DNA from: Ostrinia nubilalis
Taxonomy: Eukaryota > Arthropoda > Insecta > Lepidoptera > Crambidae
DNA length: 64,000 nucleotides
Assembly (NCBI RefSeq): GCF_963855985.1
Contig: NC_087107.1
Location: forward strand, 3,038,001-3,102,000
Direction: 5' to 3'
The notes under the pieces are model-generated. The model was not told where the DNA came from. It ran no database searches and worked only from the letters and a program-made list of their open reading frames with translations. Of the stretch, positions 20,966 through 32,250 are shown piece after piece. The position numbers and the translations under genes are program-made. Numbering within the stretch: the first letter of the stretch is position 1; each line of letters opens with the position of its first letter.

Positions 20966-23026
20966 GAGCAACTTTTTAAGAGCTTTTTACTTTAAATCTC
21001 TGATATATCACTTTCACTCAAACCATCAGGAAATTCACGAATCGTCCTTGTCTGACAGCTGACCTTGGCATTCGGACCGGTAGTTACCGGTGCAAACCGG
21101 TCCGCGTTATTAAACGATCGCCTTATAAATACGGGTCGCTGAACTCGGAAACTTTGTTTACAAAGACGACATTTTAAAGCAGATTGCATGATGCAACATA
21201 ATTTGCTCATGTAAAGATTATAAGGTAATACTGCTCTGTATTACCTTATTGAATTCCAAACCATATCTGTCAGTAATAATACTTAATAAAGAGGAAAAAA
21301 TGTATTTAAATGTATCAGATTTTGTAAATTACTTAATCACCGAAAGTTCAGGCTTCTAGGTTATCTTAGAACAATTAAGCTACAAAGGGACCTAAGAACA
21401 AATAAGTTAAGATGAATGGCTTCGAGGAAAGGATGGTTCCTCTGTGCTTTTTTTTTCGACTTGGCGGGGGCACTTCTGTGCCCTTAAATTACACTGATTC
21501 AAAGGATATAATTATTTTAGCTTTGAGTGATATATTGTTTACCTACTCCTAGCGAAAAGCAATGACATTGTTTGATCGATAAGAGTCAAGAATTCGGCAA
21601 AAATGCCACCTGGCATTAAGTCCGCCACTGTACAGTTTTTTTGTGCAAAAGTATAAATAAATAAAGAAAAATGTAAGAAGTGAACTTAAACCTAGTCAAT
21701 ATCATAAAGTTCCCACTTTTTCCCAGAAACAAAAGAACAATGATTAATTAATCATTATTGCTTCTAAAACTCATTTTCAGGTATCAGTGCTAAGTACCTA
21801 CTCACTACTCTTATAGGAATGCAAATCCACCGTGCTACTATTTTGAAAACAGTACCCAAAGATTACGTCATTACCAGTTTTTCCGAAAAACGTTCGCATA
21901 TTGCTAAATAGCGATACAACAATGACATAGTAAGACAACTAATTTGCGTGTATGTTACCGTAACATCGCATTTAGACGCGTGGACCACATACCGCCATTC
22001 ATACTGACCTAAAATTCAACGCACTATAACTAGTGATGTGCGCAGTGTGCGCTACACTTAGTAGGTACTCGAGTACGCATCGAGATTCTGCGATGGCTGC
22101 AATCGTCAAATTCTATTTTTTTATTGTACACGTTACATGATCTTCAAAATATAGGACAGTGTGGAATCCTGTCATTGTTCAGTTCATTTAGTTTTAGATA
22201 ATTTCAAAACTCTATCCATAGCACTTTATTCATTCAGACCTGAATGCCCAAAGCAGTGAAGAAAATAGCTCTTTTGGAAATTGTCTCAAAACAGAATTAA
22301 TAACACAGAATAATATGTAAGTACCACTAACACCAATCTACATTCATACTGACCCAAAAGTTACTCTACCTAAAAAAATATCCTTTCAAATCCTAGTTCC
22401 TGTAATACAAACGTAGAGAGGAGTGGGTGGTGGGTACACACGATTTAGACTCCCTATCACTTCGCTACCAAGTTGACGCATGTCTTTAATTCAATCAGCT
22501 GATCGAGCTTTGGACTCGAGTATGAACGAACTCAATCGATACCAATACTACCTCCCATCACTAGCCCAAACTATTCGGTTCGTTTTCCCGTCTTGACGAG
22601 GTGTCCTAATAATTTAATCTTCATCACAATAGGTCCCACGCAATTACTGTTATATAACTCGACGACATGTTGTGCGATAAAGCGCTAGGGCGCGGGAATC
22701 CAGCTATTTTGTGGTGTTAAGTCATTTGGTTAAGTCGAAACGCAGCAGGAAATTGTGTTAAATAACCGGTAATTAACGCCTTTGTTTGGTTTGGAAAAGT
22801 ATTTCATGATGTTATTGTATTTGTCGTGATACGCGCTGCTGACCCGGAGTGCAAGATTTGATTTTTGACCTAATTATGCCTATAGGTAATTAAAAAATGC
22901 ATTTAGGTATTTATTCTAGAGATAATAATTAAAATAATATAACGAACAAACTAAATAACTAACAAAATAAAACTAAATAAAAATTGAGAGAACGTGATTC
23001 TACACAATAATACCTATTATTATTCA
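20966..23026. other. No gene seen
   Basis: AT-rich with ordinary composition. Small inverted motifs occur at 21076-21104 (GGACCGGTAG and ACCGGTGCAAACCGGTCC). A 72-residue - strand frame at 20992-21210 has no recognisable motif. No element ends were identified. Confidence 0.4.
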
Positions 23027-23195
23027 CTAGCTTTCCGCCCGCGGCTTCGCCCGCGTGGAATTTTTTGGTTTTTTATATAACCTATGACACTCAGCAATGA
23101 TGTGGCTTTAAATTGGTGAAAGAATTTTTAAAATCGGTTCAGTAGATCCCGAGATTACCCCTTACAATTTAACAAATATACAATCACACAAACTT
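23027..23195 (+). repeat. GACTTCG-type dispersed repeat, variant
   Basis: Head ACTAGCTTTCCGCCCGCGGC then TTCGCCCGCGTGGAATTTTT, with AAATCGGTTCAGTAGATCCC and GAGATTACCCC in the middle and a run of CAAACTTTACC-type tail. A distinct subfamily of the same kind of repeat. Confidence 0.65.
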
Positions 23196-23884
23196 TACCT
23201 CTTTGACCAGGAAGAAGAAAGGAGATCATCAACATACTTGTTAGTTTTGCCCACTAGAATATCGTTCAAGAAATAATCAATTTAAGTACCTACTACGCTT
23301 TGTCTGAATTTTCAAAATCAGTAGTTTCAGTAATGTATCATCATTACCAAATTCCTACAAACAAACTCACAAGCTTACTACTTACCTTCTAATATTATAA
23401 ATAGAATATTGACTAATCTTTTTACAGTAGCAAATAATCAAGAGCAAATCTATTCAATACAACAGCAAATTATTTCAGTTCGTATTCGTTCTTTTGTATC
23501 TTGTATTTACGAATGATCGACGACTCCGCAATTAGAGTATTCGAACGCAACTCGTCATTATGCCCCATTTCACTCTTTAATCAATGCTTAGCATTGTATC
23601 ACAATGTCTGATTTCTTCACAAAGTCACTCGTAATCAGACGAGAGAGACTGTAAACAAGTATAGCTAGAAATTGTAGAGTTTGTAGATTTGATTTCGCAT
23701 GCGAAATAGCCCAGTGATAGAATTTGACACGTTTGTGTGAAATAGTTTTTGAGTTATGAGGGGTACAAAGTGGCTCTAAATTGTTCGTGTAATATTACGC
23801 ACAGTGCTGCTCACCAGTTCTGTTACTTGAATTTGGCTTGACACGCTACTGACGCCACCGCGTGAATAGATGGGATCATTGGCG
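23196..23884. other. No gene seen
   Basis: AT-rich, no element ends or splice-bounded frames noticed. Confidence 0.35.
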
Positions 23885-24020
23885 TTCTTCTTGGGGGTAT
23901 CATAAAAGGCGACTAATGCAAACATCAGATCTTTCTAGCCCGTTAGGGCATCACGGGGACTATGGGCCTGTAGACCAGATTCTCCAGTTGTCTCTGGTAA
24001 ATTAGAGAGTGCTCAGTGAC
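23885..24020 (+). repeat. Dispersed repeat with ATGTCGTAAGA core, copy 2
   Basis: GGGGGTATCATAAAAGGCGA, CTAATGCAAAC, TAGACCAGATTCTCCAGTTG and TCTCTGGTAAATTAGAGAG align in order with 4625-4760 and 36665-36800. Class unknown. Confidence 0.55.
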
Positions 24021-25061
24021 GTAACGTACCTTATAGACGAACCCGGTATCAAAAGTCTGGGACCCCGTCTTAAAAAGGTGATTGGATCAAGGTGACGCTT
24101 TTCACTAAAAAAAGGTTATTGCAAAATTATACTAGACTAGAACACTTTCCTAGTCAGTAGCCTGACTAATGCAAAATCCGGCACTGATGGCCCCTGTTGC
24201 CCGAAAGCCCCATATCAGTGATACAGCGGTAGCTATGCCCCTGGTCATGCTCCTGAAATGGAGACTAAATGACCTGCCAGTGATAATGAATAAGAGATAC
24301 TGAGAGATCAGAGTCATGATTGTCAAAAAAACGTCTACCTTTAAGATTCTACAGCCAGCTCACAAAAAAATCCCAGCCCATAGCTCACTATCTAAAAGAT
24401 CTACACAGACAATAAGTCTAGAATAATCAGTGATTCTTTTCAATGAATGCATCTGACAGCCGACGTGAAAACCGTCTGCTCTCACAATAGAACAACGATC
24501 AAAATATCGATTTCAAATCTAAATCATCTCGCTTTCCCTCCAAAAATGGCGGTGTTATAGATCCTTCAAGCACAATGTACAGACAGACGTACGGATAATG
24601 AAAGCGAAACAAATACTTATTCTGAGTCAATGTTGTGTAACATTTAGTTACAATAATATTGACGAAAATTCCATTACAGTCATCCCGGAATTTTGAAAGT
24701 ATGTCACTCTTATCGTCCATTTTAATCATTCAAAAGCTTTCAAAACTTGATGTAGATATTCTTAAGACTATTTTATTGTAGATTGAATATTTAAATTCGA
24801 ACTTGCTAGAGGTATTCTTCGAAACACTTTGCATTCGAACGCCCAATGACATAGCGACTCAGTCGGGTGAACAACTTGCTCTATGGAACCAATTGCGTTT
24901 TGAAAACTAAAAAGCTCATATAAAGCTCTTTTGTATAATGCTGCTCCAAATGTAAAATATGTTATTTCTTGAGAATTTTAATAAATGTAACCTTTATGTT
25001 AGGTTATTTGAAACTATGCGTAATTACTTAAACTACCTTAATCATTATAATATTAAATATA
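24021..25061. other. No gene seen
   Basis: The first 280 bases are GC-richer (CCCGGTATCAAAAGTCTGGG, GGCCCCTGTTGCCCGAAAGC) and may be more of the repeat to the left. A 76-residue - strand frame at 24499-24729 has no motif. The rest is AT-rich. Confidence 0.35.
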
Positions 25062-25455
25062 CAGGATGGCCAGGGAGTTGACGTTAAAGCTAAAATTTAG
25101 ATTCCTTACATCAAGTTGTATCTAAATCACCCTTATGTATGTTCTACGATATTGCTTAGTTTAGGAGATAGAGTTAGTTTTATAATTTATCCTAAACTTT
25201 CACCTATAGTTAGTTTTTTTTTCTCACTCTGGCGAGCACTTGTAGTTGATTTTTCTTACTTACGCTAGAGAAGCTTCCAGAGTGACAAAAAATTTAAAAA
25301 CCAACCATAGGTGAAACTTAAGGATATATCACAAAATTAACTCTTATCTCCTAAACTAAGCAAAATCGTAGAACATACATGTAGGTGATTTAGATACACC
25401 TTGATGTAAGGAATCTAAATAGTAGCTTTGAACGTCGACTCCCTGGGCCACCCTG
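25062..25455. mobile_element. Mariner-type MITE, 394 bp
   Basis: Nearly the whole element is two inverted arms: CAGGATGGCCAGGGAGTTGA at the left and CAGGGTGGCCCAGGGAGTCG read from the right, followed in both arms by AGATTCCTTACATCAAG, GATTTAGATAC-like and CTCCTAAACTAAGC-like blocks. TA flanks both ends (25060-25061, 25456-25457). No coding capacity. Confidence 0.85.
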
Positions 25456-26312
25456 TATAATTAATAGTTATTACTATACTATTTTGAAGACAAACAAATA
25501 TTTACTAGCTCTTCGATTTCGTATCACACATTAAACTACGACCGTCAGCAAAAACAACGCAACGAAACCACAACACATTACACGTAGCCTTGACACTTAT
25601 AAAATCTCTCATACGCGAAAACATTAGCGAGATAAAACAAAGATATCGCAAGTCTCAGTGCCTCGACCTATTGTTACATTGACCATTTAATTAGTTTTAA
25701 TGATACATTTAGTTCGTACGATACTATGTTACCTTGTCATTTTCGCCCTTATTCTTTTAGAGGGCGAGGACTTTTGTTGCTAACTGTACGCGTTTTGCAA
25801 CTTTTATGGAACCTTTAAAAGCTATTTGTGTGAATTTATATTGAGTTTGTCTTAATTAGTGCAAATCACACGGTAACATGTGTCTTGTAATAAATAATTT
25901 AATAATTTGTGGCGGCAAAAAGATTTCCTAATTAAAGTAATGCAAAAACATGAAATAACTTTGTAAGGTTTAATGTTATAAATACGCTATAGTAACTCGT
26001 TCTTAGATATGATGAACTAAATTTTTTGCTATGCGCGAAGACATGTTGAATTTCAATCGGAGGTTTAGCAAGCTTTTTGACATTTAAGCTCAATAAAGAT
26101 GCGATAAAAAAGCTCATCTTTTATGAAATGTCGAGATCGTGTGAATGAATCGAGTACACTCGATAGCTAAAAAATATAATCAAACGTTTAATGTCACATA
26201 AAAATTACATTCGAAGGAAATATTGTTTTATTTATTTATTTATTTAAAACTTAATTGCATGAAAACAAATTAGTTGCCTATGTACAAAAAGGGAAATTTT
26301 TTGGGACAACTT
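25456..26312. other. No gene seen
   Basis: AT-rich. A (TTTA)n run at 26228-26247 resembles a LINE tail. Nothing else recognised. Confidence 0.35.
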
Positions 26313-26323
26313 GTATAATTCAC

Positions 26324-26588
26324 GACATAGCTCGCAGAATTGCTAAAATCAAGTGGCAGTGGGCGGGGCACATAGCTCGTAGAGACGATGGCCGTTGGGG
26401 CAGGAAAGTTCTCAAGTGGCGACCACGGGCTGGAAGACGTAGCGTGGGCAGGCCTCCTACTAGGTGGACCGACGATCTGGTAAAGGTCGCGGGAAGAGCC
26501 TGGATGCGGGCAGCGCAGGACCGTTCATTGTGGAAAACCTTGGGGGAGGCCTTTGTCCAGCAGTGGACGTCATTTGGCTGAAACGAAC
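26324..26588 (+). mobile_element. RTE-type LINE 3' end with intact C-terminal frame
   Basis: One uninterrupted frame codes for 84 residues: DIARRIAKIKWQWAGHIARR, DDGRWGRKVLKWRPRAGRRS, VGRPPTRWTDDLVKVAGRAW, MRAAQDRSLWKTLGEAFVQQ, then WTSFG and a stop. This is the C-terminus of RTE-type LINE proteins of Lepidoptera. The tail is AAACGAACG, an AACG-type repeat unlike the TGA tails of the sibling copies. GTATAATTCAC at 26313-26323 and 26589-26599 is a perfect 11-bp target duplication. The intact frame suggests a fairly young, 5'-truncated copy. Confidence 0.9.
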
Positions 26589-26659
26589 GTATAATTCACA
26601 ATATTTTAGTGAATATTTAGCAGACTTTAGACGGTCAGTTTCTCCTCTAAAAAATTGAG

Positions 26660-26705
26660 AAGACGCCATCCCTGTAAATGTCGTAAGAGGCAACTAAGGG
26701 ACAAA
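26660..26705 (+). repeat. Dispersed repeat with ATGTCGTAAGA core, copy 3 (short)
   Basis: CCTGTAAATGTCGTAAGAGG and CAACTAAGGGACA match the core of the family at 4625. Only about 45 bases remain. Confidence 0.5.
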
Positions 26706-27370
26706 TAAATATTGTGAACGCCAGCTGGACTAGATGCGCGCCATGATAAAATCTTATCGACGTTTTTAGACGACAAGCATATGGCCGTATCGCACAAAAT
26801 AAAATGGCGCGATAAAAGAGCTTGATCAAGATAGAGTTTATCTTAGTGATGCCCAAAAAGAATGCCAAAGACATGTCAAAAAGAATAAAATTCCACGCCA
26901 TGACCCGTCACGTTAATTGTTGTTTGGATATTTTATTGTAATACTAATGTTAACAATTGTAGTCCCAAAAGTGATGTAAATATCAAGGCTTCTACTTAGA
27001 TACATTTGCTAATGGTTCCGCGTTTTCAATATAAAGGGCATATAAAGTATTTTTCAACACGCTTCAGTCTAAAGTGACTCTTGTCAGTGGTGCAAAATAA
27101 AATTTTGTAATAATAAATGAAAATACAAATACAAAAAATAAAAATACTGCTATTTAGACATTTTCGAGGCAATATGTATTCTTTGATAAATAGTATTTCA
27201 CACACTAAAGAGTCATTTATCTTATTTTTTTGCTCAACAGCGCATCGCTTAAAGAAAAAGAAGCAAAAAAACATCTTAGGTATAAAATTATCACTTCACG
27301 GGATTTTTGCAACAAAATCTTTTTAAAACAATTAATAACATATTTACCCTCTCGGCGTTTATCTTAAGTA
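26706..27370. other. No gene seen
   Basis: AT-rich with several short frames on both strands, none with a recognisable motif. Confidence 0.35.
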
Positions 27371-27415
27371 ATCATCATCATCGTCATTTCAGCCATAGGA
27401 CGTCCACTACTGAAC
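27371..27415 (-). repeat. RTE-type LINE 3' tip
   Basis: The - strand ends GTTCAGTAGTGGACGTCC, TATGGCTGAAATGACGATGA with a TGA-type tail: only the last ten or so codons plus tail of the RTE family. Confidence 0.7.
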
Positions 27416-27738
27416 AAAATAGTAACTAACCAGTACAACTAGGTGCCACTATGTCATTGTCTGACCTATGTACGAGTAGGTACGCTAACCAACGCTGTCA
27501 GCTATTCATAACATTCTTATTATTCTTCTACCAATAAATTCCAGTCAAATAAAACAAATGAGCTCACGTTCGGTTCCCATTAGCGTAAATTATAACTGCA
27601 TCGGCTGTCGACGTCACGTCTCAGTTATGTAAACATGTACTTTCAAAATAGAAAGGACATGTAATAACAGATAAACTCATCGATTGTGAGGGCGTGGTCC
27701 AAGATCTGGGATTTTTAGTTAAACCTGAGGTTCAAGCT

Positions 27739-27814
27739 CATCATCATCATTTCAGCCACTGGACGTCCACTGCTGAACATAGGCCTCCCCCAATGACTTC
27801 CACATCGCACGGTT
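27739..27814 (-). repeat. RTE-type LINE 3' tip
   Basis: CATCATCATCATTTCAGCCA, CTGGACGTCCACTGCTGAAC and AGGCCTCCCCCAATGACTTC are the reverse of the RTE C-terminus and tail (compare 36295-36517). 5'-truncated after about 20 codons. Confidence 0.75.
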
Positions 27815-28398
27815 AATTTATTCAGATCCTTAAGGAATAAGGATGTTACAAAATAATATAAGACAACCTGATGTACGGAAAGTCATTCCTTGCAAATGGC
27901 TACCTATACCGCAACATAGTAATTTTTTCGTTATTGAAAGGAAATTAATTCAAAAATATTAATAAACTTCTCACCTCTTGTATGGATGGATTCTTGCCAC
28001 AATCTTGACAACATTTAGAACAAATACTAGTAAAATTCGACATTGGACAATAATCAAGAAAATAAATATCCATAAAGAGGCTCTACTCTGTAAAATAAAA
28101 GAAAACCGATGTAATAACAACTTTATAGACATTTGTGTAGATTTTCGTTCTTATAACGCTTCCACTTATGCCTTAGCCCACCCCCTAACGGTAACATCGC
28201 ATCGTGAACGTCTCGTCTCGTGATCTACCCGCTTTCTGTCCGGACGTACAATATGCATGTAGAGTCGGCTACATAAATCTACTATCTACTAATTGTAACA
28301 TTTATAAAATGTAAAGTCATGCTGCGCATAACATTTATTATGACATGTCATTCCAGCAAGACATAGTAGTCATTTATTGTTTGTCAATCCAGTAAAAC
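27815..28398. other. No gene seen
   Basis: AT-rich. An 81-residue frame at 27978-28223 has no recognisable domain. No element ends noted. Confidence 0.3.
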
Positions 28399-28409
28399 GT
28401 AGTCATGTA

Positions 28410-28580
28410 TGTCATAGTCAAATATGTATGGCTTTGAGACTCGCTTTATTTATATCTTATTTACTTTTATAATGCTGTGGTGCGCCAAAATTTTAAATTA
28501 AATAATGTAACATTTGTTTCATTTTAAGTGAACTGTGTACATTATGTTCATATGATAATAAAGTCTTTAATTAAAAAAAA
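28410..28580 (+). mobile_element. Polyadenylated retroposed fragment with target duplication
   Basis: GTAGTCATGTA occurs directly before (28399-28409) and directly after (28581-28591) this 171-bp piece, which ends in AATAAA (28557-28562) and then a run of A. An 11-bp direct repeat around a poly-A ended insert is the mark of LINE-driven retroposition. The insert has no open frame; it is either a LINE 3'UTR or the 3' end of a cellular mRNA. Confidence 0.75.
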
Positions 28581-28591
28581 GTAGTCATGTA

Positions 28592-29269
28592 GCATGCTTT
28601 TTCCCGCGACTTCGTCCGCGTAGAAGTCGAAAACGACGTCCACAAACAGACTTTTTTATTAAATCCTTTATCCAGGTTAGCACTACCTATGTTATGAGTA
28701 CCTACATATCTCAAAGCTTCATATGCCTCCAGTTTTGTTGACAGTTTTTTTTTATGCATATTAAGGCAGATATTTGACCACAATCGCACCTGATGTTAAG
28801 TTGATGATGTTTATTCCTCTGACTGTACCTATTCCATGTAATTACTCTAAAGATATAATTAATGACAGTTCATTCCTCATTACCAGTTCGCCATTGACGA
28901 TTGTATTTCGTGATGATATATGGGAATCGATTCGAGAGCTTTCTTTCACTCTACATCGTGTAAATCGATACATCAATCGATTTAGTAATCGCTTTAGAAA
29001 GGTTGTAGCATTTACACGGTCGTACGAACTCGATATTTTTATTGGTAATATGACATTTGATTCACAATACCTATTGATAAGTAACAATAAATCACATTTC
29101 TAAAATAATTTTATTGTGTCATTTCACAAAATTGAACTTTGTGAACTCCAGTAATTTTATTACTTCGTTTGTGACGAAGAGATGTTATGACAAAATGTTA
29201 TTAAACTTAAGAGCAACATAAAATCTTTCTATTGATGTAATCCTTGAAGAAATAGCGTAATAATAGCTT
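28592..29269. other. No gene; short GACTTCG-type head at left
   Basis: CCCGCGACTTCGTCCGCGTA at 28603-28622 is a truncated head of the GACTTCG-type repeats. Frames on both strands at 28774-29103 overlap and have no motifs. Confidence 0.35.
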
Positions 29270-29318
29270 GGAGAAATCTTTGTTGAGTTAATATTATTAA
29301 CTCAACAAAGATTTCTCC
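29270..29318. repeat. Perfect 23-bp-arm palindrome
   Basis: GGAGAAATCTTTGTTGAGTT plus AAT, a three-base centre ATT, then the exact reverse complement. All 23 positions pair. It could extrude as a cruciform or form a strong hairpin RNA. Confidence 0.95.
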
Positions 29319-29319
29319 A

Positions 29320-29350
29320 TATTCTTTTAACTTATTAAGTTAAAAGAATA
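29320..29350. repeat. Perfect 15-bp-arm palindrome
   Basis: TATTCTTTTAACTTA, one central T, then TAAGTTAAAAGAATA. It begins one base after the previous palindrome ends, giving two adjacent hairpins. Confidence 0.95.
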
Positions 29351-30609
29351 CGGATTGTTTGTGTCATCTAAAATGTGTGTGATAGTTATCTTAAAAGATT
29401 TCACTTCTTCTTCTACTATAATATTTAAATAATAATTACCTATGTTGTCGACTGCAGCTGTAGATGATTTAAAAACGCACTTAAGTCGACGGGTAATCTA
29501 GAAGAAATTGACTCCTCCAAGAAAACATTATGCAAATCTCTTAGTCATATAATTCGAATCATAATGTACTCGTATGCATTTGTTATTGTGAAATAAATGT
29601 AATAATATCTATCATCTCCAGCTTCCATTAATCCACGGTCGCACTCTAAAACAATAACATAAGTCAACATAATTAAAGATTCAAACCGCACGTTTCCGGC
29701 TGGTTCGGCCTTCCCGTGGCTTCGGATGGTAACGAGGATACATTACAGTTTCGCAAGAGAACAACGGAAAGCAAGGTCAGGCGCATCTCGATTGCTCTCT
29801 TAGGCCCGTATTGATAAGGCAGTCTTACACCCGTTTGCTATAATCAATCCCTAACCAAATCCGTCCGTCAACTGACAAATGTCTATGTGTTTTCGATCAA
29901 TTATATTTCGATATCCACAATTTTTGAATTTATTACACTTTCTTATGTTTATATAGCTATAAAACAATATGAAAATGTGAAATTACTATAGAGATACTAG
30001 AATTCAATCATTTTAATCCTCAATAAAACAACCAAGTTTATTCTTCTATGTATATTTTAAGTATTTAGAGTGAAATACTCATTATCCTAACAGTTCGGGA
30101 CTTGATAAATCACGAAATCAAGAAACGAAAAAGTAACAATGATATTTTTAGGATTTTTTGTATAGTATCTTTAATACCTATGCACAAAGTTAATTCTGTA
30201 AATAATAGCTTAAACAGCGACTCTTAATATTCTTAACGACAAAAACGCATTGTTTTATTATTTAAAAGATTTGTGGGATAGAGAATGCACAATTAATAAG
30301 TGCTAATGAATTATTAAACCTTGAGCTACTCTTTCTTACCGTAAAATTAAATTAATATTTGAAGAACTACCTTTTTGAAAAGACTCAACCTTCATAAATC
30401 GATTAGGTACTCTGGGATATTCAAGTATTTAAATATAAAACCTGGACTGCATTATAAATAAAGGCCAAAATACTACGAGACCCAACTTATCACGATATTG
30501 GAAAGATAACCCTGCACCGTTTTAGATCATCATAATTTTGCGTTGTTATTATTATATTACTAAAGAAGGTCTGGGTAAAACAACGTCCTATTATCTAGCT
30601 AGACGTGTG
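29351..30609. other. No gene seen
   Basis: AT-rich apart from a slightly GC-richer part at 29690-29810 (CACGTTTCCGGCTGGTTCGG) with no element ends. Nothing recognised. Confidence 0.35.
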
Positions 30610-30684
30610 TAAGGTCATAGAGCTTTTACAGGCTTTCCTGTTTCTAGATTCTAAACGTATGTGATAAGGTCATAGAGCTTTTAC
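30610..30684. repeat. 20-bp direct repeat pair
   Basis: TAAGGTCATAGAGCTTTTAC occurs at 30610-30629 and 30665-30684 with no change. The 35 bases between (AGGCTTTCCTGTTTC and so on) show no element structure. It is probably a small tandem duplication. Confidence 0.8.
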
Positions 30685-30744
30685 CTGATGGCCTTATAGG
30701 TATGAACCTATGATAATATTATCATCAGGTCATCTAGTGTTCAT

Positions 30745-30840
30745 TGCCTAAGTACGACCCTCTCTAATTTACCAGAGGCAAGGGGTTTTGCCTACATTCC
30801 CACGCTGGCTAGACTAGTTAGGGAGATGCTATCCTCCTTT
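30745..30840 (-). repeat. Dispersed repeat with ATGTCGTAAGA core, copy (reverse)
   Basis: CTCTCTAATTTACCAGAGGC and AAGGGGTTTTGCCTACATTC are the reverse of the CCTCTGGTAAATTAGAGAG block of the family at 4625, followed by CTTTATG-type remains of the core. Confidence 0.5.
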
Positions 30841-30851
30841 ATGTAATAAAT

Positions 30852-31035
30852 CTACTATATAAAAATAAATCGGGTTTTCCTCCCTGACGCTAAAACTCCA
30901 GAACGCACGAACCGATTTCCACGGTTTTGCATTCGTTGGAAAGGTCTCGGGCTCCGTGAGGTTTATAGCAAAGAAAATTCGGGAAAAGGGGGTAAAACAG
31001 GATCCACGCGTACGAAGTCGCGGGCGGCCGCTAGT
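30852..31035 (-). repeat. GCGGCCGC-head family, copy 2
   Basis: Read on the - strand: ACTAGCGGCCGCCCGCGACT, TCGTACGCGTGGATCCTGTT, then GGTTCGTGCGTTCTGGAG and a TATATAG-like end. The 3' half differs from other copies and lacks the (GTCA)n tail, so this is a separate subfamily with the same head. Confidence 0.7.
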
Positions 31036-31727
31036 ATATCATAAAGATGTTAAAATTAGGTACCTAATAAACCTAGAACCTCTTTCGAGAAGTCCAACTC
31101 TAACTAGTAGGTCCCAGAGGCTTTGCAATTATTAAAATAAACACCCTGTAATGCGTCTTTGTTTAACCAACTAAGATAATTTGTCAGTAAATACCAACAC
31201 TAATTTGAATCATTAGTTAAACCTCCATCTCGTGGAACACCATTGAAGTTTTTATCAGTAACTTACCTCCTTATATTATTTTAATTCGTCATTTGTTAAC
31301 AGTGAGAAAAACATATTCAAACAAATTGTTGGTTTGTAACACTGTGAAACAAAGACAATGCAAACAATTTTAGTTGAATGTCATCTTTTGAGTTTAATTG
31401 CTTGATCCTTAGGACTTTGTATCGTAAAAATCTAATTACGGTATTAAATTGTTTAGGTACTCGTATACATAGTCAAGTGGTTGACCTTTGATTGATTTGA
31501 CCACTTCTAGTACCCCAATAAACATCTGACAGATTTCTCTATTGCATTGGCTCTGTTCTTGTTCTATGTTGACAGTTACTTGTTATTTTTGAAGAGTTGC
31601 TGTAAAACGTTAGTTAGGTATCAGACTTTTCTACATAGAGAGCTGTCTGTCTCTTCAAAAAAAACTTATCCACATTTTCTACACTGGCTTAAGCCAGTAT
31701 ACATAGTCTTGTACTATTTGTTCCATG
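31036..31727. other. No gene seen
   Basis: AT-rich. AACACCCTGTAATGCG at 31142 looks like a single mariner-type end without partner. A small palindrome CTGGCTTAAGCCAG lies at 31684-31697. Confidence 0.35.
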
Positions 31728-31844
31728 CCCGTTTTCACCATCAATCCCTAATTTTTAAGTGACCCCTATCTATAGTTAACTCATAACAGGATTTTTGTTT
31801 TCATAGGGGTCACTTGAAAATTAGGGATTAATGGTGAAAATGGG
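31728..31844. mobile_element. 117-bp MITE, nearly all inverted repeat
   Basis: CCCGTTTTCACCATCAATCC plus CTAATTTTTAAGTGACCCCT on the left pairs with AGGGGTCACTTGAAAATTAG plus GGATTAATGGTGAAAATGGG on the right with few mismatches, around a 34-base centre. No clear target duplication. No coding capacity. Confidence 0.8.
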
Positions 31845-32139
31845 TTTCAGACAACTAAACTTGAAAAAACTAAAGCTTTTTTCTCTTATGACTTGTCTTT
31901 GCCTAAAATATACCAAGCATAATTACCAAATACTTTTGCGAAGTAGACTTGCCTTGATGAGACAGTTTAATTAGACCTTCCATTGGAAGACAGCCCTAAC
32001 TTACAGCTTAATCAACACTTGCACTTTGTTCGTACAAGCCAGACATGGAAACACAATGAAACAAGGCGCCGCATTTCCCTGACTGTTCTTATATTGTAGA
32101 GTTTCAATCAGTAGGATCACTCCAATAAAGATAAGCTGT

Positions 32140-32237
32140 TCGTTCGTTCGTTCGTTTCAGCCGAATGACGTCCACTGCCGGACAAAAGCCTCCCTCAAAG
32201 ATTTCCACAAAGACCGATCCTGCGCCGCCCGGTCAGC
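32140..32237 (-). mobile_element. RTE-type LINE 3' tip, AACG-tail subfamily
   Basis: The - strand reads through CGGCGCAGGATCGGTCTTTG and GACGTCATTCGGCTGAAACG to a tail of AACG units. AAAGATAAGCTGT at 32127-32139 and 32238-32250 is a perfect 13-bp target duplication. It is a very short (98 bp) copy related to 26324-26588. Confidence 0.88.
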
Positions 32238-32250
32238 AAAGATAAGCTGT

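Noticed and set aside
28774..29103. 109-residue + strand frame with an overlapping - strand frame
   Set aside because: Both frames are AT-rich, overlap each other and have no splice or domain support.
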